DNA of 57,500 nucleotides from NCBI GenBank assembly GCA_905221605.1, contig CAJNDS010000494.1:1-57500 (forward strand), written 5' to 3'. Position numbers and translations under genes: made by a program. Positions within the stretch are counted from its first letter, which is position 1, and every line of letters begins with the position of its first letter. Of the stretch, positions 42,332 through 55,450 are shown piece by piece. Under the pieces are notes generated by a model that ran no database searches, had not been told where the DNA came from, and worked only from the letters and a program-made list of their open reading frames with translations. Source of the DNA: Symbiodinium natans. Lineage: Eukaryota; Sar; Dinophyceae; Suessiales; Symbiodiniaceae.

Positions 42332-45300
42332 CCCAGAAAACCTTGTCGGTACCACGTTTTGTAGTTGGCATGGGCGAGGCGCAAGGGAGCCCTGCGGCCT
42401 TAGGCTTGGCATTAGAGTAAAGAACAACGTCCCACTGCATGTGGTATGGCAGAGTCAACAGCAAGAGACGGCAAGAGTACAGGTCACGCCGAAGATGGAT
42501 CCGATTGCAGAGCTGCTGGCAACACTGGTCGTGGGGTGCCTGGTCGAAGAGTCTAAAGTCTAAACGTCGATGAGTCTACGGGTCTATGATTGCGGTGCGC
42601 TTCTGAAGTCAGTCAGAAGCTGAGGATTTCGCTGATCAGCATGTGGAACAGGCTTTTCCAAAGCACTGCAGTCCTTTCCAGTGCGCTAGACAAAGTGATC
42701 TTGCAGGCATGGAGTTTGCATGACAGCTTGGCCCTCCTTTTCCAGTTTGTGGAGGCTCTGCCTGCTCTGTGATTCAGTTTTCTTTGCGCCATAAGTCATA
42801 GCGATGAATTCATCGGCGAGAAAGGCTGATGCCGTCGTCCGCCAGTCCTTTTGGGTTTGCAGTGGTCCGGCAGTCCTCTGCGCAAGGATCTGAGTCAGCA
42901 GGTTTGTCGTAAACAGTGCGTGGTGAACAATAGGTGGGTGAGCTGCAGGCTTCCCTGTAAGCTATGGTCCTTATCGTTAGACAGTCGACTCGCATTCTCC
43001 TCCTTCTTGCTGAGCATCCGTTGCCCAAACTCACGCGACCCTGACCCTCGACTGTTCTGATTGCTGCTTCCCTACCTGAAAGAGTGCATGGACTCGACGA
43101 GCCTACAAATGGTTAACCTGGGTACAGCAGCGTTTGGCCAAGGCCATGTTGCACATCATTGAGCCGGCCCGGCAGATGCTAGTTTGGCATTGTCGCAGCC
43201 CAAGAAGCATAAGCGTCACCAGCTCATGGTAGCATGTGCCAGCACCACAACACGACATGGAGCTTGCAGGATCTTGTGGCTTCAGTGTGGCAATGATTTC
43301 AGTGATGATGTGCAATTGGCAGTATTTTGCAATGTGTGTGAAGGTCGCCATCTCCTTGATGGAATGCGGGCCCAGACAAACGGTACTTCCACTGCGCTCC
43401 TTGGGCTCTTGCGGACCATGGCCTTTTCAAGGCAGGGAAATGCCGCAATGCGAAATGAAAGCCATCAGCGCAAGGCACCGCAGTTGCAAGCGTTTCATCA
43501 TGTCTCATCACAGTCCTGAGTCTAGACATAGGGCAGTCCTTGTAAGCGCTTGCATTCGGGCTTCCTCGGCTGTTTCGTCCAGTCAAGGGGTGTCCCACTC
43601 GTCCCAGGCAAGGCACACATACCTGCCTTGTCTGCTCCTGGGTCGTTGCTCGGACAGCAGGTACTTTCACGTCATCAGTTCTCGCGTGCCAAATGGACCA
43701 GAAAAGAGTCTGCTCCTGTCGAATTACTTCAGGATAGCTCATGATGACAGCCCAGTGTTCATACGTGTTCATTCACTGGCATGCTCCCTCCCTGCACCTC
43801 TGCGTGAATCTCAGAAAGTTTTCGAGTCTTGTCTGTAGGCTCCCAGTTCACCCAACAGCTTACATCGTTACGTGGCCGGTTGCTCCCAGATGAGCATTGA
43901 AGAACAGCAGAAACAACAAACATGCGTTTCAAGTGTCATGTGGCCACGCAGAACGGACTCACTGAGACAGTGCAGCTGTGCCAGTGATTGAGAGCCTCCA
44001 CCTGGACCAGGCCACGATGCTACTTTGTGTCCTGCGAAGTGCGAGCCTGAGAGCTGCAATCTGCTGCAATCTGCTGCAATCTGGTTGTGTGCACATATTG
44101 CACTCGCCCTAAGAATTGTCATTTGAAGAGTATAAAGAGTCTGAGAGGCCTTTGCTGCCAAGCAGGCAGCTTGGCAGCTCGCCATGCCTGAACCGCAGGT
44201 GCTTGGCAGCGTGCTGTGAACCTCGTGCCGAGTTCTGAGATTTCCTGTGGTTCAAGGTCCAGAAACGCTTGGCGCTGTATGTCGAGCCATACAAGTGGCA
44301 TGGGCTGAATGCAAGGCGGAGCAAACGGCACTTCTTCCAAACTCCAAACACTTCTGTTGTCTTGGTAACGACTTGAAGGAAACCGCGAAGATGACGCGAG
44401 AATGGGTTCAGCGAGTGAGAAAGCAAGCAGGCAAGAACAGAAGAAATAGTATCGGAGTACTTCCGAGGTTGGCCTTCATTCGGTAAGCAACGACATTGAA
44501 AGTCCATTGCAAGACAAGTCCAAACACACCTTGCTCAGTGGCACCAGCCCGGCCGTACGAGAGAAAGAGCTAGAGAGAGTTGCCGTGAACTGGCTTGGAC
44601 AGGGATTGCCAAGATGTTGTGTTCCTCCTGCCCTTCCTCACTCTTCAAGTTTCCTTTGAGCGGGGCATGGGCCACAGCCAGATGACAGTAAATAACACAC
44701 CCAACATGAGTGCCATGGAGCCATTCCGCTTTGTAGCAGTTCAGTCCCACCAGCGTGTTCTATCCCAGAAAACGGATAGTTCCAAGAATGAGAGTCAGTG
44801 ACCTTCTAAGTTTTGCGGCATGCTTTGTGTTGGTTTGGGGCCCTGCCGTTGACAGTCTTCGCGTGAGCGGAGTCAGCAGCATGTAGTACCGTCGTCTGCA
44901 ATCTGGACTGCCCTTGGCAGATCTTGGCAGCATCGACATGAAGAAGAGTCAAACAATGACCATGAGCATGATGAGCATGATGAGCATGCGATTTTTTTGT
45001 TGCATTTCGTGCTGGAAGTTTTTGTTGTTTTGTGTTTGTGTTTTTTCGGTTCCCTGGTCCTCTGATCTCATGGTGTTTTGGTCTTTTGGTCCTCTGCCCC
45101 TGGTCCTGCTCGCCGATTGCCTTCCCCCAAGCAAAAAAGTATCCAAAAACGAAGGAAGAATTCCCAAATTATTTGCGGAGCCTTTCGTGCGCTTGCTTTG
45201 CTGCTTGGCTTCGCTCCAGTCCGCTCGTGCTGCCAAACCTTTGTGCGACTTTAGCACTCCTTTGCATGTCAGGTCGACGGATGTGCTGGTACCTGAGTGT

Positions 45301-48300
45301 GCCAAGTGGAAGCATTGAAGCATTGCCGCCGCAGATCGCCACAGCATCCCCAGGTTCGTAATGCGCTCGATGTTGTGGTCACGCGTCCCTGGAATGTACT
45401 TTCGGGCGGTGCTGCAGGCGACTGCATCAACAATATTTCAAGACTTTCAGACTGCGTTGTTCAAGAATGCTTGCTGAAGATGGATCAAGAGGCAGAAAAG
45501 TTAGCAAAGAGAGCGCGCGTTTTGCTGGCACGTCCAGGCCTTCCTTCGAGAGTCATGGCCTCAGCAGGGCGCCCTGCTGCCTGCAAGTGATGTTTGCCAA
45601 GGAATGCCCACGTTGTCCCGCTGAACTTTCGCTTTGCAAACGAAGTGGGGTTTGTTCCTTATTCTGCATCTTGTTGGCATACAGATGGTTAGATTGACCA
45701 TACATGGTTTCTGAGTTGCAGAAGCTTTTGCCATCTTGTGGCCAAGACACAACAGAAGCGCTGACAATGCCAACAAGAATGTGACAAGCGAGCAGTACAG
45801 AGCAGTGCAGATTTCCCACAGACCACCAGGGACTGGGGTTCCATCCCCCTGGGCTCCTCTTCGAATTTGGGCCCAGATGGAAAGATCCGCTTTTGGTTCC
45901 AAGACCACGGGGCCCTGTGCAAGATAAGGACATTGCTCTTCACCGCTGTGCCATTCTTGTCCCAAACGACTTGACGATGGCTGCCTTTGCAGAGGCTCGT
46001 GCAGAGAATGAGAAGCCACAGCTCATGCTGCGACGGGACTCAAGGCATTCACGATGGGTCTGCCTTTGTTTCTCCCAGCGGATGAATGGCTCTACAGGAC
46101 AGGACGGGTCTTGCGAACATTCTTTGCGCAGAATCTCGATACTTCGAGGTTGCAGAAATCTGTGCCTTACGGCTTTATGGTCCACGGCGCTGCTCTATTT
46201 GGCACTCAACTTGGGCACCTTCACGGTTGACGGCTTGGCATCCAGCGTCCTGAAAGATTGCTTGCGACATGTTTGTGAAATTGGGTTGTTGAGGCAGCCC
46301 GTTGCCACCTGTATGGTGTGAAAAAGCTCAGTCCTTGATAGCCGTCATGAGCTGGTTGAGGCAGTGGAATGGGAGCGGCGTTTTTTTCGAGACATGGGCT
46401 TCAAAAACAGTTGTCCAGGTTGTCTGACTTCTCTACTTGGCCTTCCACACTCCGATTCCGCTCCATACCAGATCTTCTTGAAGGCTGGAACGTTGGCACA
46501 AGGACTCGGCAATGAGGCATTCAGAGGCATTGCTTTAGTGGTATTTCTGCTTGCGAGGTTTGGTCTCGGCAGACTTCAGATCGGTCAGCCAGGAGATGCT
46601 TCGCTGGTCCTCCGCCAACAAGGACGAGGCAAGAGAACAACGTGTCTCGAGAAAAAGAAGGTGTTGAGAAGACGGCTGAGGAAACCAAAGAACACATGGA
46701 AAACATTCAAACAACCCAGTTGCTATTGCCAGACAAAAGAATGCGCATCCCCCTGTACTCCGTTAGAGTCGCCGCCGGGTGTGCTTTGTGTGCCAAATTC
46801 GGCAGGTCTAGGAGGCGTCCAGTTGTCCGAAGTCGAGTCGCGTCAGTTTGCAGACGGCACTATTTCGAAAGCCCTGCTTCTAAGAGTGCTTTGTTGGCGC
46901 ATTTGCCTGCTTGATCTCGCAGCTGTTCCCCTTGCTCTTTTTGTTCGGTGCGATGTTTTCGATTCGCAGGGCTTGCGCCGGTGGTCCGCCCTACTGGCAG
47001 GCGCCAAAAAGAAGGGAGCGTAAGCGAACCCTCTTTATTTTTTCTCTTGTCTCTCTCTCTCTCTCGCTCCTCTGTGCTCGAAGCTGCGGTCAGTCCTTTC
47101 TCCTTTGTTGCCACTTGATTCACTTGATGACTTGACTTGACTAAAGACACACTGCCTGAGGCATGCAGGGCGGCACCTGGTCTGACTCCGAGCCGAGGCT
47201 GTTTAAAGACTCAGCTCTGATTTACTGGGAGCAGATTTACCGTTTAAGCAGGCCCCAGCACAGCCCAACACAGCCCAAACCAACTTAGAAAGCAGTGGAG
47301 TGCAATTCTATGTAGTTCTTCTGTCGTGCTGCTGCTGGTGGGGGTCTGGTGCTTTGAGGCTGCTCCTGCGGGGACATTTCGTTTTTGAGGCTTTCGGGGT
47401 TTAGGGTGAAAGTTGTTGGCACAGTTTAGGGCTTTTGTTTAGCCCCAGTGTTATGCCTTAAGAGTTGAGGGTGTAGGCTTTCAAGGGTCTCAGGGCTTCC
47501 CTGAAGTGCCCACGCCCCCCCTCCCCCAGAGAATTTCGCGGAGAGTCCCGTGACAGAAGCCCGTGGCGCAGTATCCGCAATTACCCGTCCGAAAACGGCA
47601 GGACGGCTTCCACGTTGGGTGGCCGCAGGGTCGAAGCAATCAAAGTTGTATTTTACCTTTACTTCGCAGGTGGTTTGCCGATGTGTTATTTCTGTTGCTT
47701 GCTGAGTTTTTGTTCGGCTTCATCGTCGGTTGCGGAATAGTTCTGGGAGTTCCTCCATGCTCCTGAGGGTCTGCGGGATACCTGCCAATTACCCTGAAGG
47801 TCAGAAGAGATCGCCGTGAAGGATGTGAGCAGGCCTCGATCCATCGATTCTGAACATTCTGACCTCGGCTTGCACAGTGCTTGCACCTTTGTCAATTTGT
47901 GCACTGAGGGAAGATGTGCTTTATGCTGCGCTGGCCTGTGAGCACGTTGGAGCCTCAGAAGGAAGTCCTTTACAGAGTACTGGCAGTATTGATATTGCAT
48001 TAGGAAACATTCGACAAATTCGGATGGCCCGCCTTCCGAGCTGCTCTCGAGACAGATGCAGCCAACGGCTTACCAAGATCCGGCCAGAAGTACACTTTTG
48101 GCGCATTAGGGTTGAATTTGTATGTGCAAGGTTTCAGGTTCCACGACCGGAGAGACTGCTGCCTTCAGTGAGATTGCCATCTCTACCCTGCAAAAGGTTC
48201 GAACCTTACAGTCATAGTCGCTGCGTAGCCGGACCGAGGCTGGCAGGCTGTCACGGTGCTGCTATGCGTTGGCGAACACTTGGCAGGCTTTCGAGGCTGA

Positions 48301-48953
48301 CAGGAACGCGAGGAGTTCCAGTGCCTGATCCTTACGGTCCGAATTTCGCACATTGAGCAGAGGCAGAACAGCATCTCTGGCGGACCAGTCGTTCCCAGCA
48401 CAAACGTTGCCGTGTTGTGGGGTGGACCGGGCGCACTAGTTGCCGGCACGTTCTTTTTTTCATGACCGAAAATATTGCATCATGAACAACACTGCCAGCA
48501 ACCAGCGCAGTGGTGTGAAGTGCATTCTTTGAGCCTTTATATCGTGCCATCTTGCATCTCCTTTCATCATAAACGAGCTTGCGCAGCATCAGGTCACGAG
48601 GACTATAGGATCCTTGCAAAACATAGACGTCTCCAGCTTTCGCGAATCAGGTGATGTCTTACTGGTTCTAGACACTGACTCCAAGTGCGCACGTGTCTAC
48701 AAAGCAACCATGAAAGAGTGGCTAGAAGAAAACCAGGCGGAAACCACAGAAAAAAGCCTTCGAAACACAGCGCGAGCCCGAGAAAACCTGCTGCTTTAGA
48801 GATATTCGTAACATCGAGGCTGGTAAAAGAGCTGGCAAGGGTATTGGGTGGCAAGCAGTGGGATGTACTTTGCTTTGCAGATGTTCAGGCATGAACCGGG
48901 TACTCGTACCGTACGCGCCCAAACTTCCTTAAACGCGCCTGAAAACCGTGCAG
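42332..48953. other. unassigned sequence with small simple repeats
   Basis: No gene recognised. Small repeats: GCTGCAATCT x3 (44053-44082), CATGAGCATGATGAGCATG (44961-44989), CT-rich run TCTCTCTCTCTC (about 47048-47066), degenerate TTTAGGG motifs (47397-47440). Some ORFs look mildly protein-like (46642-46800, TAEETKEHMENIQTTQLLLP; 48614-48799, GDVLLVLDTDSKCARVYKAT) but have no identifiable domain. Confidence 0.25.
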
Positions 48954-49012
48954 GTTCTTGACGCGATCACCCAGCCATTGAAGCACTTCCTGACCAACCT
49001 AACTCTGCATGG
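48954..49012 (+). other. exon-like segment with splice-type borders
   Basis: Preceded by GTGCAG and followed by GTGTCT, it reads VLDAITQPLKHFLTNLTLHG before the 3' border. Other short open segments with AG|... borders occur at 50207-50330 and 50540-50650. Together they hint at a plus-strand, many-exon gene or its remains between about 48 and 53 kb, but by eye this cannot be told from chance. Confidence 0.2.
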
Positions 49013-51331
49013 CAAGGTGTCTTCTCCGATTTCACTCATTTCACATGAGATTGCACTTGCACTCTGTAGCAGGCCGACATTCGAGGCACGATGCTCACAT
49101 TGCTCGCGTTGTGCACCCTTCTGAAGAAAGCGGAGGCTTGGACGGTTATTGCCACTTGGGTCTGGCTTGACTCTCAAAGACCTGTGGAGTTCCACAAGCA
49201 AACCTGAATCGCTGCTGACAGCATGAGGCTTGCGCGCTGCTGTTGCAGGTCCGTTGTTGAGTGTTGCTGCAGTTGTGTTTGTTGTTTCTGGCCAGCTTGC
49301 TTGGAGACGGATCAGGGAACGCGCGGGCCGGTCAGATGAGATTCCAGTGCATCGGACAGGGATTACCTAGCTTTCTTTGCGGCCCAAAAGTGGGGATATC
49401 CTTCAGCCTCGAGTGCCAAATCCCAATCCCCCAATGCCAAGTTCTGGGCTTTTTGCTTTTCCCGCCATGGGGCAGCAAAATGCCTGCAACAGGCGAGTGG
49501 TCATGGATTCACGATGCCGTGCCGTAAGTGTTCGCAGAAGAAGCGTGCCCGATGATCATGGCTGCACAGCTTGGTTTTAAACCTGCTTCCAAAATCGCAC
49601 TCGGTTTCGCTCAATCTCTTTGGCTGTTTGCGGTCTTCGCTGGTAATTGTGCGAACGAGGTGAGCAAAAAACCATTTTTGCTTTTTCAAAAGGTCCACAT
49701 GTTCATTTCCTTTACTTGTTCAGATTCAGTATCAATAGCGAGTGAATGAGCATCCCCAATATTATGCTGCAAGTGAAACATAAGCAGAAATCTGTTAACA
49801 TGGGCTTTTGTTCCCGTACCAATTCTTATCCTAACCATGCAAGAATTAATTTGCACTAAAATTGGATTATTTTTGTGCGTGCATTGAATGAGAGTTAGAG
49901 ATATACGTTTTCCACATGTTCCGAGTCTTCAATGTTTTATCTCAGCTTCTTTGGGCCTCGCGTGTTGGAAGAACCGATGTTGGAACACTGAACATCACTG
50001 AAATTTGTTTGGGGTCGGCTTGTTCTTCCATGAAAAGACCCATCTTGGTCAGAGTGGTCCAGCCAGTTTGCCCTGAATGCGTTGGCAACTGACCCCATTG
50101 ACCCCCCGGGATGCTTGCATGCTTGCAATGGGCTTCTGTCCTAAGAAAATACAGGTTCCTTTCGCCGGAAGCCCAATCGGGCCTCGTTTACTTGAGATCT
50201 GCTGTAAGGCGAGCCAAGAGCTGCGGCACGACAATGTGGCCACCAAGGTCCTTGGCTTTCTGGAGAGCACTGTTCTGATGCTTCGTCACCTTCGTCTGCT
50301 TCTGTTCTGTGTGTGCTCAGCAGATTCGATGGCAGGTCACTTGGCTGGTGGGCTTGGCCAATCAGTTGCTGGCACCGCTGATGGAGGATGCTTGAGCATA
50401 AAACTAGGCATGACGACGTAGTCACGGCGTTGTCATTGTGTTGAGGCCGATCTTGTCCTTCCTGTTGGAGTTTGGCCGGTGGAGGCTTCTGTTCAGCTGA
50501 GTTGCAGTCGCAGTTGTCATGGTTGTGGCTCGGCTGTCATGTCGCAGGAGCTAATGGCAAAGGTCAGTGTGCTCATGGAGGAAGCAAGAGCGGAGCCGGA
50601 CCAAAACAAATCTAACAATTTCCTCCTTTCTGGACATGGCAAAAGGTGTCGGTTTAGCGGCCTTCACCCACAGCTTTGTCGTGCTCTATTCAGCTCAAGG
50701 TCAGATAGTCTGGCAAACATATCTCGACAGAACCATGAATGCGTGCATCCAGGCATACTGCCATACCGCTAGCTACTAGCTACTTAGGTAGTCGTTGGAA
50801 GTAGCATGATCGAAGCTTGTGCTAGCAATGGGTGGTAGGAGCCTCAGTTGCACTCACAATACAGAGAGACAAGTGCACTGCCCACAATTTCTGGGCGCGC
50901 TGCAAGTGAGGCCAGAAGTGGGAAGTTGTGGGTGGCGGAGACAAGGGGGGAATTGTTGTTCGCGCATGGGCCTTAGCAAGAAGGCCCTAGCCTACTAGCT
51001 GTAGATTTGTAGATGATTTGATATGATTTGAAGTTCATTTGGGTCGTTTGGGGTGCAGCAGGTTGGCCGTCATTTGAGCTCTGCAGAGCATCCTTCGAAG
51101 CTGGAGAAAAACTCGCTGGTGGAGGACCGTGCCGGGGCTTTCTTGTCTCTAATGTTCTAACGGCTATTTGCTCGTGAAGTGAACCCAAGCGCCTCCTTGG
51201 ACCTCATTCATACAAGCCACCAACGCGTAGTGCATCCGAAGCACGGATGTCAACATTGGCAGAAGTAAGACTGGAGAACGAGCAGTACAGGCAGCGTGAC
51301 GATCTTGTGCTGCTTTCGCTTGTCGTTTGTT

Positions 51332-51449
51332 TCCCCCCCGGTGTGGGGTTGTTCGATTTTTCGTCAGCCGTTCTCCTCGTCCGCGCGCCTCGCCCGGTCT
51401 CCTGTCCTGCATGTCCCACCCCAGAGTGTACCGCTGAGTGTCCCTGGTG
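51332..51449. repeat. dispersed repeat, copy 1 (related to 54064-54187)
   Basis: Shares GTGTGGGGTTGTT, TTCTCCTCG, GCCCGGTCT and CCCCAGAGTGT in the same order with 54064-54187; diverged. Confidence 0.5.
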
Positions 51450-54063
51450 TGGTGCAATCAATGGCGGAGTACCCACATCGATTAACTGCAACTAGGGTTT
51501 GTGTTGTTCTGACAGCGTGGCTCTGGTCTCCCCGAGCCCGAGGAAGTGGCACGAGCCGGCGATCGTCTCAAATACAGGTTGTTGAAGGGCAACGGACCTG
51601 AGGAGACACGCAGATCACTGCACTGACGATTTGATAGCCGTGAGCAGTACCTGCAAGGAGGGATGGGTCAGCGTGCGGTTGAAGGAGAAGGAGAAAGAAG
51701 ATGAAGACTTGCTGTCCAACAGGATACACAGGGCTGCATTCACAGCGCAGGTGTTGCTGGAGCCAGTGAATGAGGTGCTCAGCATGGGAACCGTGCCAGA
51801 AGAAGCAACCAGATGTCAGCCCAGATGCAAGGCAGCTCCGTCATCTCGAGCTGCTCATCTACAGGCACATGCGGTGTCTTGGTAGAGCACCCCTTCTTCC
51901 ATCGAGCCGGCACTTTGTCTACCCCCGGCTTTGCACCGTGAGGAACTTCGAAATGAATTTCCGGGCTGTGCGAGACCCAGGGTGGCCCGGGATGGCCCAC
52001 AGGCTCACGGAGGATCACAACGGATCACAAAGGTTCGCAGACCCTGAGAGGTCCGTTTGCAGGCTGTCTCAGGTTGTCGCCCTTTGGCAAGGTGCAAACC
52101 TCGAGATCCCAGCCGAAGCCGAAAATTGGTCGGCCCAGATCCCAGTGCCATGAGCAAGCAGTCGTAAAAAAACTCAATTCGCATTAGTATGCAGCTCAGG
52201 ACACCGAGCTGCGGAACTTCTTCGAGAGCAGTGGCTTCATCAAGCCACGCCCTGTGCCTTCAGCGAGAACCTCAATTTTGCCGCAGAGTTCCTTGCATCT
52301 GCAAGCTTGTAGTCTTGGTCCAGGGTGGAGGTCCAGATGGAGTTTCAACTGGAGCATCGCCATCTCCAGGCCAGTCTCTGAGCTGTGTCAAGTCATACGC
52401 ATCTCAAGACTCTGATCGGCTCTTCACTCGGTATGCGCTCGACACATCTCGACACAGAATGTGTGCGTTCGCTGCCAGGCCCGGTTCCGGTAGATGTTGG
52501 AGTTCAGTTGACCGTCCCTGAAGCTCTCCAGCTGCAGGCCTTGACTTGCCTGATTGCACGATGAACATCTGATCAGTTCCACTACAGTTCAGAGCAGGAA
52601 AGGCTGCTGGGTGCGTTCAAGAGTGCGGACTTTCAGCAGAAGCTTCTTGGCTGCCAGAAGGAAAGAAGCCAAGGAGGCAACTCCTGGCATAACTCAACAC
52701 GCATGTGACGGATGCAACTTGGAGGCTACTGCGCTTGCAGAAACAGTACCCTCAGCCAACTGCTCAGAAGGTTTTCTTTAGAATGCCGACTGGGGATGAC
52801 TGGGGCAACCTCTGCATTCACTGGTTTCGAGAGCAGTATGCTCAACTCTGCCTTGCCTGAGCTTCCTTCTTTCCAGACATTTGGATCATGCCTTACCCTC
52901 ATCCATACGCATTGCAAAGTCGGCTCTCTCAAGCATTCTCAAGCCAATTGCTTACCTTCTGCCCACGTGAACTGCTCGGCTGGCATGCGCAGTGATGGTC
53001 GGCACCTATGCCTGCCTCTGTTGCAGAGGAGAGAGCGCCAGACATTCCGCAAGCCAGGGATAAAACAATTCACCACACAAGCGTTGCTTCAAAGAATCTC
53101 AAAGAGCTACCGAGCAGCGAGGCGAAAGCAGAGAGGACACAACGTTCGTTCCTTAATCTCATTATTAGAGCAGGCTGTGCCGGTTCGTGCGTGGTGAATG
53201 TTGCGGATTGCTAGATCTGCTAGGTTTGAGTACGGATGATCTGAGGATGGCAAGGCATACTTCGAGGCTTTTGAGGCCTGCCTGGCCTGTCTTCTTTTAA
53301 AGACGGCGTCCAAGCAGAACAAATCGCAACATGGAGAGGTGCTTGTGATGACAGTGCCTGCTTCCCGAGTCACCGTGTGTGTTGAGTTTTTTTGTTTAAC
53401 GAGCTTGGGTTTCAGTGCGGACCAGCTGCCGCACTGCCAAGATATCAGCGAGTACTGCCAGCACATGGATTGAGAGGCGACTGGGATGGAGTTGACACCT
53501 CAGCTGTGAGTGGCTTCCATTGCAGTTAGAGGCGCAAATGAGCCGTTGGCCATCCGTGCTTGGGAACCGTTCGTGGGGCTTGATGAGTGGCTGTCATGGT
53601 TATGACGTGTCAGTCCTTTTTGTTGATGGTCGGGCGAAGTGCGCGTGTTGATTTTGTGTGCCTACCAGAGCCACTCTTCAATCACCGTAGAAGGCGTCCC
53701 GCGGCGTTTCAAAGGCCCCGTCAACCCAAACAAAAAGCACCTTTGGGGTATGTCGAGCACTCGGCACACTTTGCTGACAGGTGTCGGGAGACCTAGCCAG
53801 GCAGCCTTTCTGCAGAAGCAACAGGAATTCAGCTGGACAAAACAAAAAATATGGCCATCAGCCACTGCTCCGCCCAACACCAGAGGCCTGAGACCCGAAC
53901 CCTTCCCAGGGATCTCCAGACAGTCTCCAGACAATGAAGATGCTCCCGGGGAGGATGGAAACATACTCTTCATTCTGAGTCAGTATGGGAGCTGGCATGT
54001 TGAAGCTGCTGGAACTGCATTGGTAATGGAATTCTATTTTCAAAGGATGTTTATGTGGTTTTT

Positions 54064-54187
54064 CCCCACCTTCCGTGTGGGGTTGTTAGATGTTAAACTC
54101 AACTCTTCTCCTCGCCCGGTCTACTCCTCGCTCATCATTGGGGTCCCCAACCCCAGAGTGTCCTTGGAGTGCCCAACCCCAGTTGCA
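54064..54187. repeat. dispersed repeat, copy 2
   Basis: See 51332-51449; same order of blocks, ending CCAACCCCAGAGTGTCC and GAGTGCCCAACCCCAG. A weaker third relative may lie near 49410-49445. Confidence 0.5.
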
Positions 54188-54330
54188 AGCAAAAACTAAG
54201 AAGGCGCGTTTGAACCAATGTTTCTTTTGCTAGAGCATCATATGTGCGTTCTTTCTCTTTAACGAGGATGAATGTGGGGATGTTCGAGGTAGAATGTTTG
54301 TGGGTTTTTGATGTTGTCTTACGTTTACTA

Positions 54331-54915
54331 AGCAGAGAAGAGGAAAGGAAGGAAGGCAGTCAGGAAGGAAGGAAAGCAAGAAGCAAAAGAAGGAAGGAAG
54401 GAAGGAAGGAAAGGAAGGAAGGTAGGAAGGTAGGAAGGTGGGAAGGTGGGAAGGTAGGAAGGTAGGAAGGTAGGAGGGTCGGAAGGTAGGAGGGTAGGAG
54501 GGTAGGAGGGTAGGAAGGTAGTTAGGAAGATGGGAAGGAAGGGAGGGAAGGGAAGGAAGGCAAGGAAGGGAAGGAAGGGAAGGAAGGGAAGGAAGGGAAG
54601 GAAGGGAAGGAAGGGAAGGAAGGGAAGGAAGGGAAGGAAGGGAAGGCAGGGAAGGCAGGGAAGGCAGGAAAGGCAGGGAAGGCAGGGAAGGCAGGGAAGG
54701 CAGGGAAGGGAAGGAAGGGAGGGAAGGGAGGGAAGGAAGGGAACTTAAGGAAGGGAAGGAAGGGAAAGAAGGGGAGGAAGGGAAGGAAGGGAAGGGAGGG
54801 AAGGGAGGGAAGGGAGGGAAGGGAGGGAAGGGAGGGAAGGGAGGGAAGGGAAGGAAGGGAAGGAAGGGAAGGAAGGGAAGGAAGGGAAGGAAGGGGAGGG
54901 AGGAAGGAGAGAAGA
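54331..54915 (+). repeat. polypurine minisatellite (GGAAGGTA / GGGAAGGAA / GGGAAGGCA)
   Basis: About 580 bp almost entirely purine on the plus strand, moving from GGAAGGTAGGAAGG units through GGGAAGGAA and GGGAAGGCA to GGGAGGGAAGGG. The long ORFs on both strands (SFPSLP or RKGRKG peptides) are artefacts of the repeat. Such tracts can form triplex DNA and are polymorphic. Confidence 0.9.
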
Positions 54916-55001
54916 TACGAAAGTACCAAACAATATGTTACAATAATATAGATACACTCCATAAGATTGTGCAAACCCCCAGCGAAAGGGGCTGCTTGAA
55001 A

Positions 55002-55245
55002 ACATGAAATCGTCCAAGCCCATCATACGAGCATTGCGTTTTCAAATGCGGTGGCTACGACCCCCTCGCCCAACTTTGACAGAACCCACCCTGTTTTTTT
55101 GCATCATGAAATAGTCGTACGAGCATTGTGTTTGCAAAATAGCTGGCCTGCCCCCCCAAAATCTTGACAGTCATGCGAGCATTGTGTTTGAGAATGTGGG
55201 GGTTCCTGCCTCCCCCCCCCCGCCCAACCCCCGTTGTTTTCAGTT
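55002..55245. repeat. three degenerate ~70-90-bp repeats with CCCC-rich ends
   Basis: Each carries ACGAGCATTG(C/T)GTTT (the third GCGAGCATTG) at about 55027, 55119 and 55175, followed by a G/T-rich then C-rich part (ACCCCCTCGCCC, GCCCCCCC, CCCCCCCCCGCCC). Confidence 0.6.
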
Positions 55246-55363
55246 GCGAAGGAGTAGTTGTTCAAGACTGCTTTGGCATATTGCACTGCGCAGTCACACT
55301 TGAAGGTGGGAGAAATGTTCACCCGCATCATGTCTGCCATGAAGAATACGAAGGTGCTCGTTG

Positions 55364-55450
55364 CAGCCGCTTGTAGCCGCTTGTAGCTTGTAGCCGCTTG
55401 TAGCCGCTTGTAGCCGCTTGTAGCCGTTTGTAGCTGCTTGAAGCTGCTTG
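55364..55450. repeat. 10-bp minisatellite (GCCGCTTGTA)
   Basis: About eight units GCCGCTTGTA, degenerating to GCTGCTTGAA at the right end. Confidence 0.8.

Larger units (their letters stand above)
49013..54330. other. unassigned sequence, possible scattered exons
   Basis: Many short ORFs in all frames; none recognised. The better plus-strand ones are about 50540-50640 (SVLMEEARAEPDQNKSNN), 51650-51830 (DEDLLSNRIHRAAFTAQVLL) and 52574-52860 in two frames (SSEQERLLGAFKSADFQQKL, then FFRMPTGDDWGNLCIHWFRE). No start, stop or splice model can be defended. Confidence 0.2.

Noticed and set aside
54522-54974. 150-codon SFPSLP-repeat protein and complementary KGRKG ORFs
   Set aside because: Translation of a polypurine minisatellite; all frames are open by composition.
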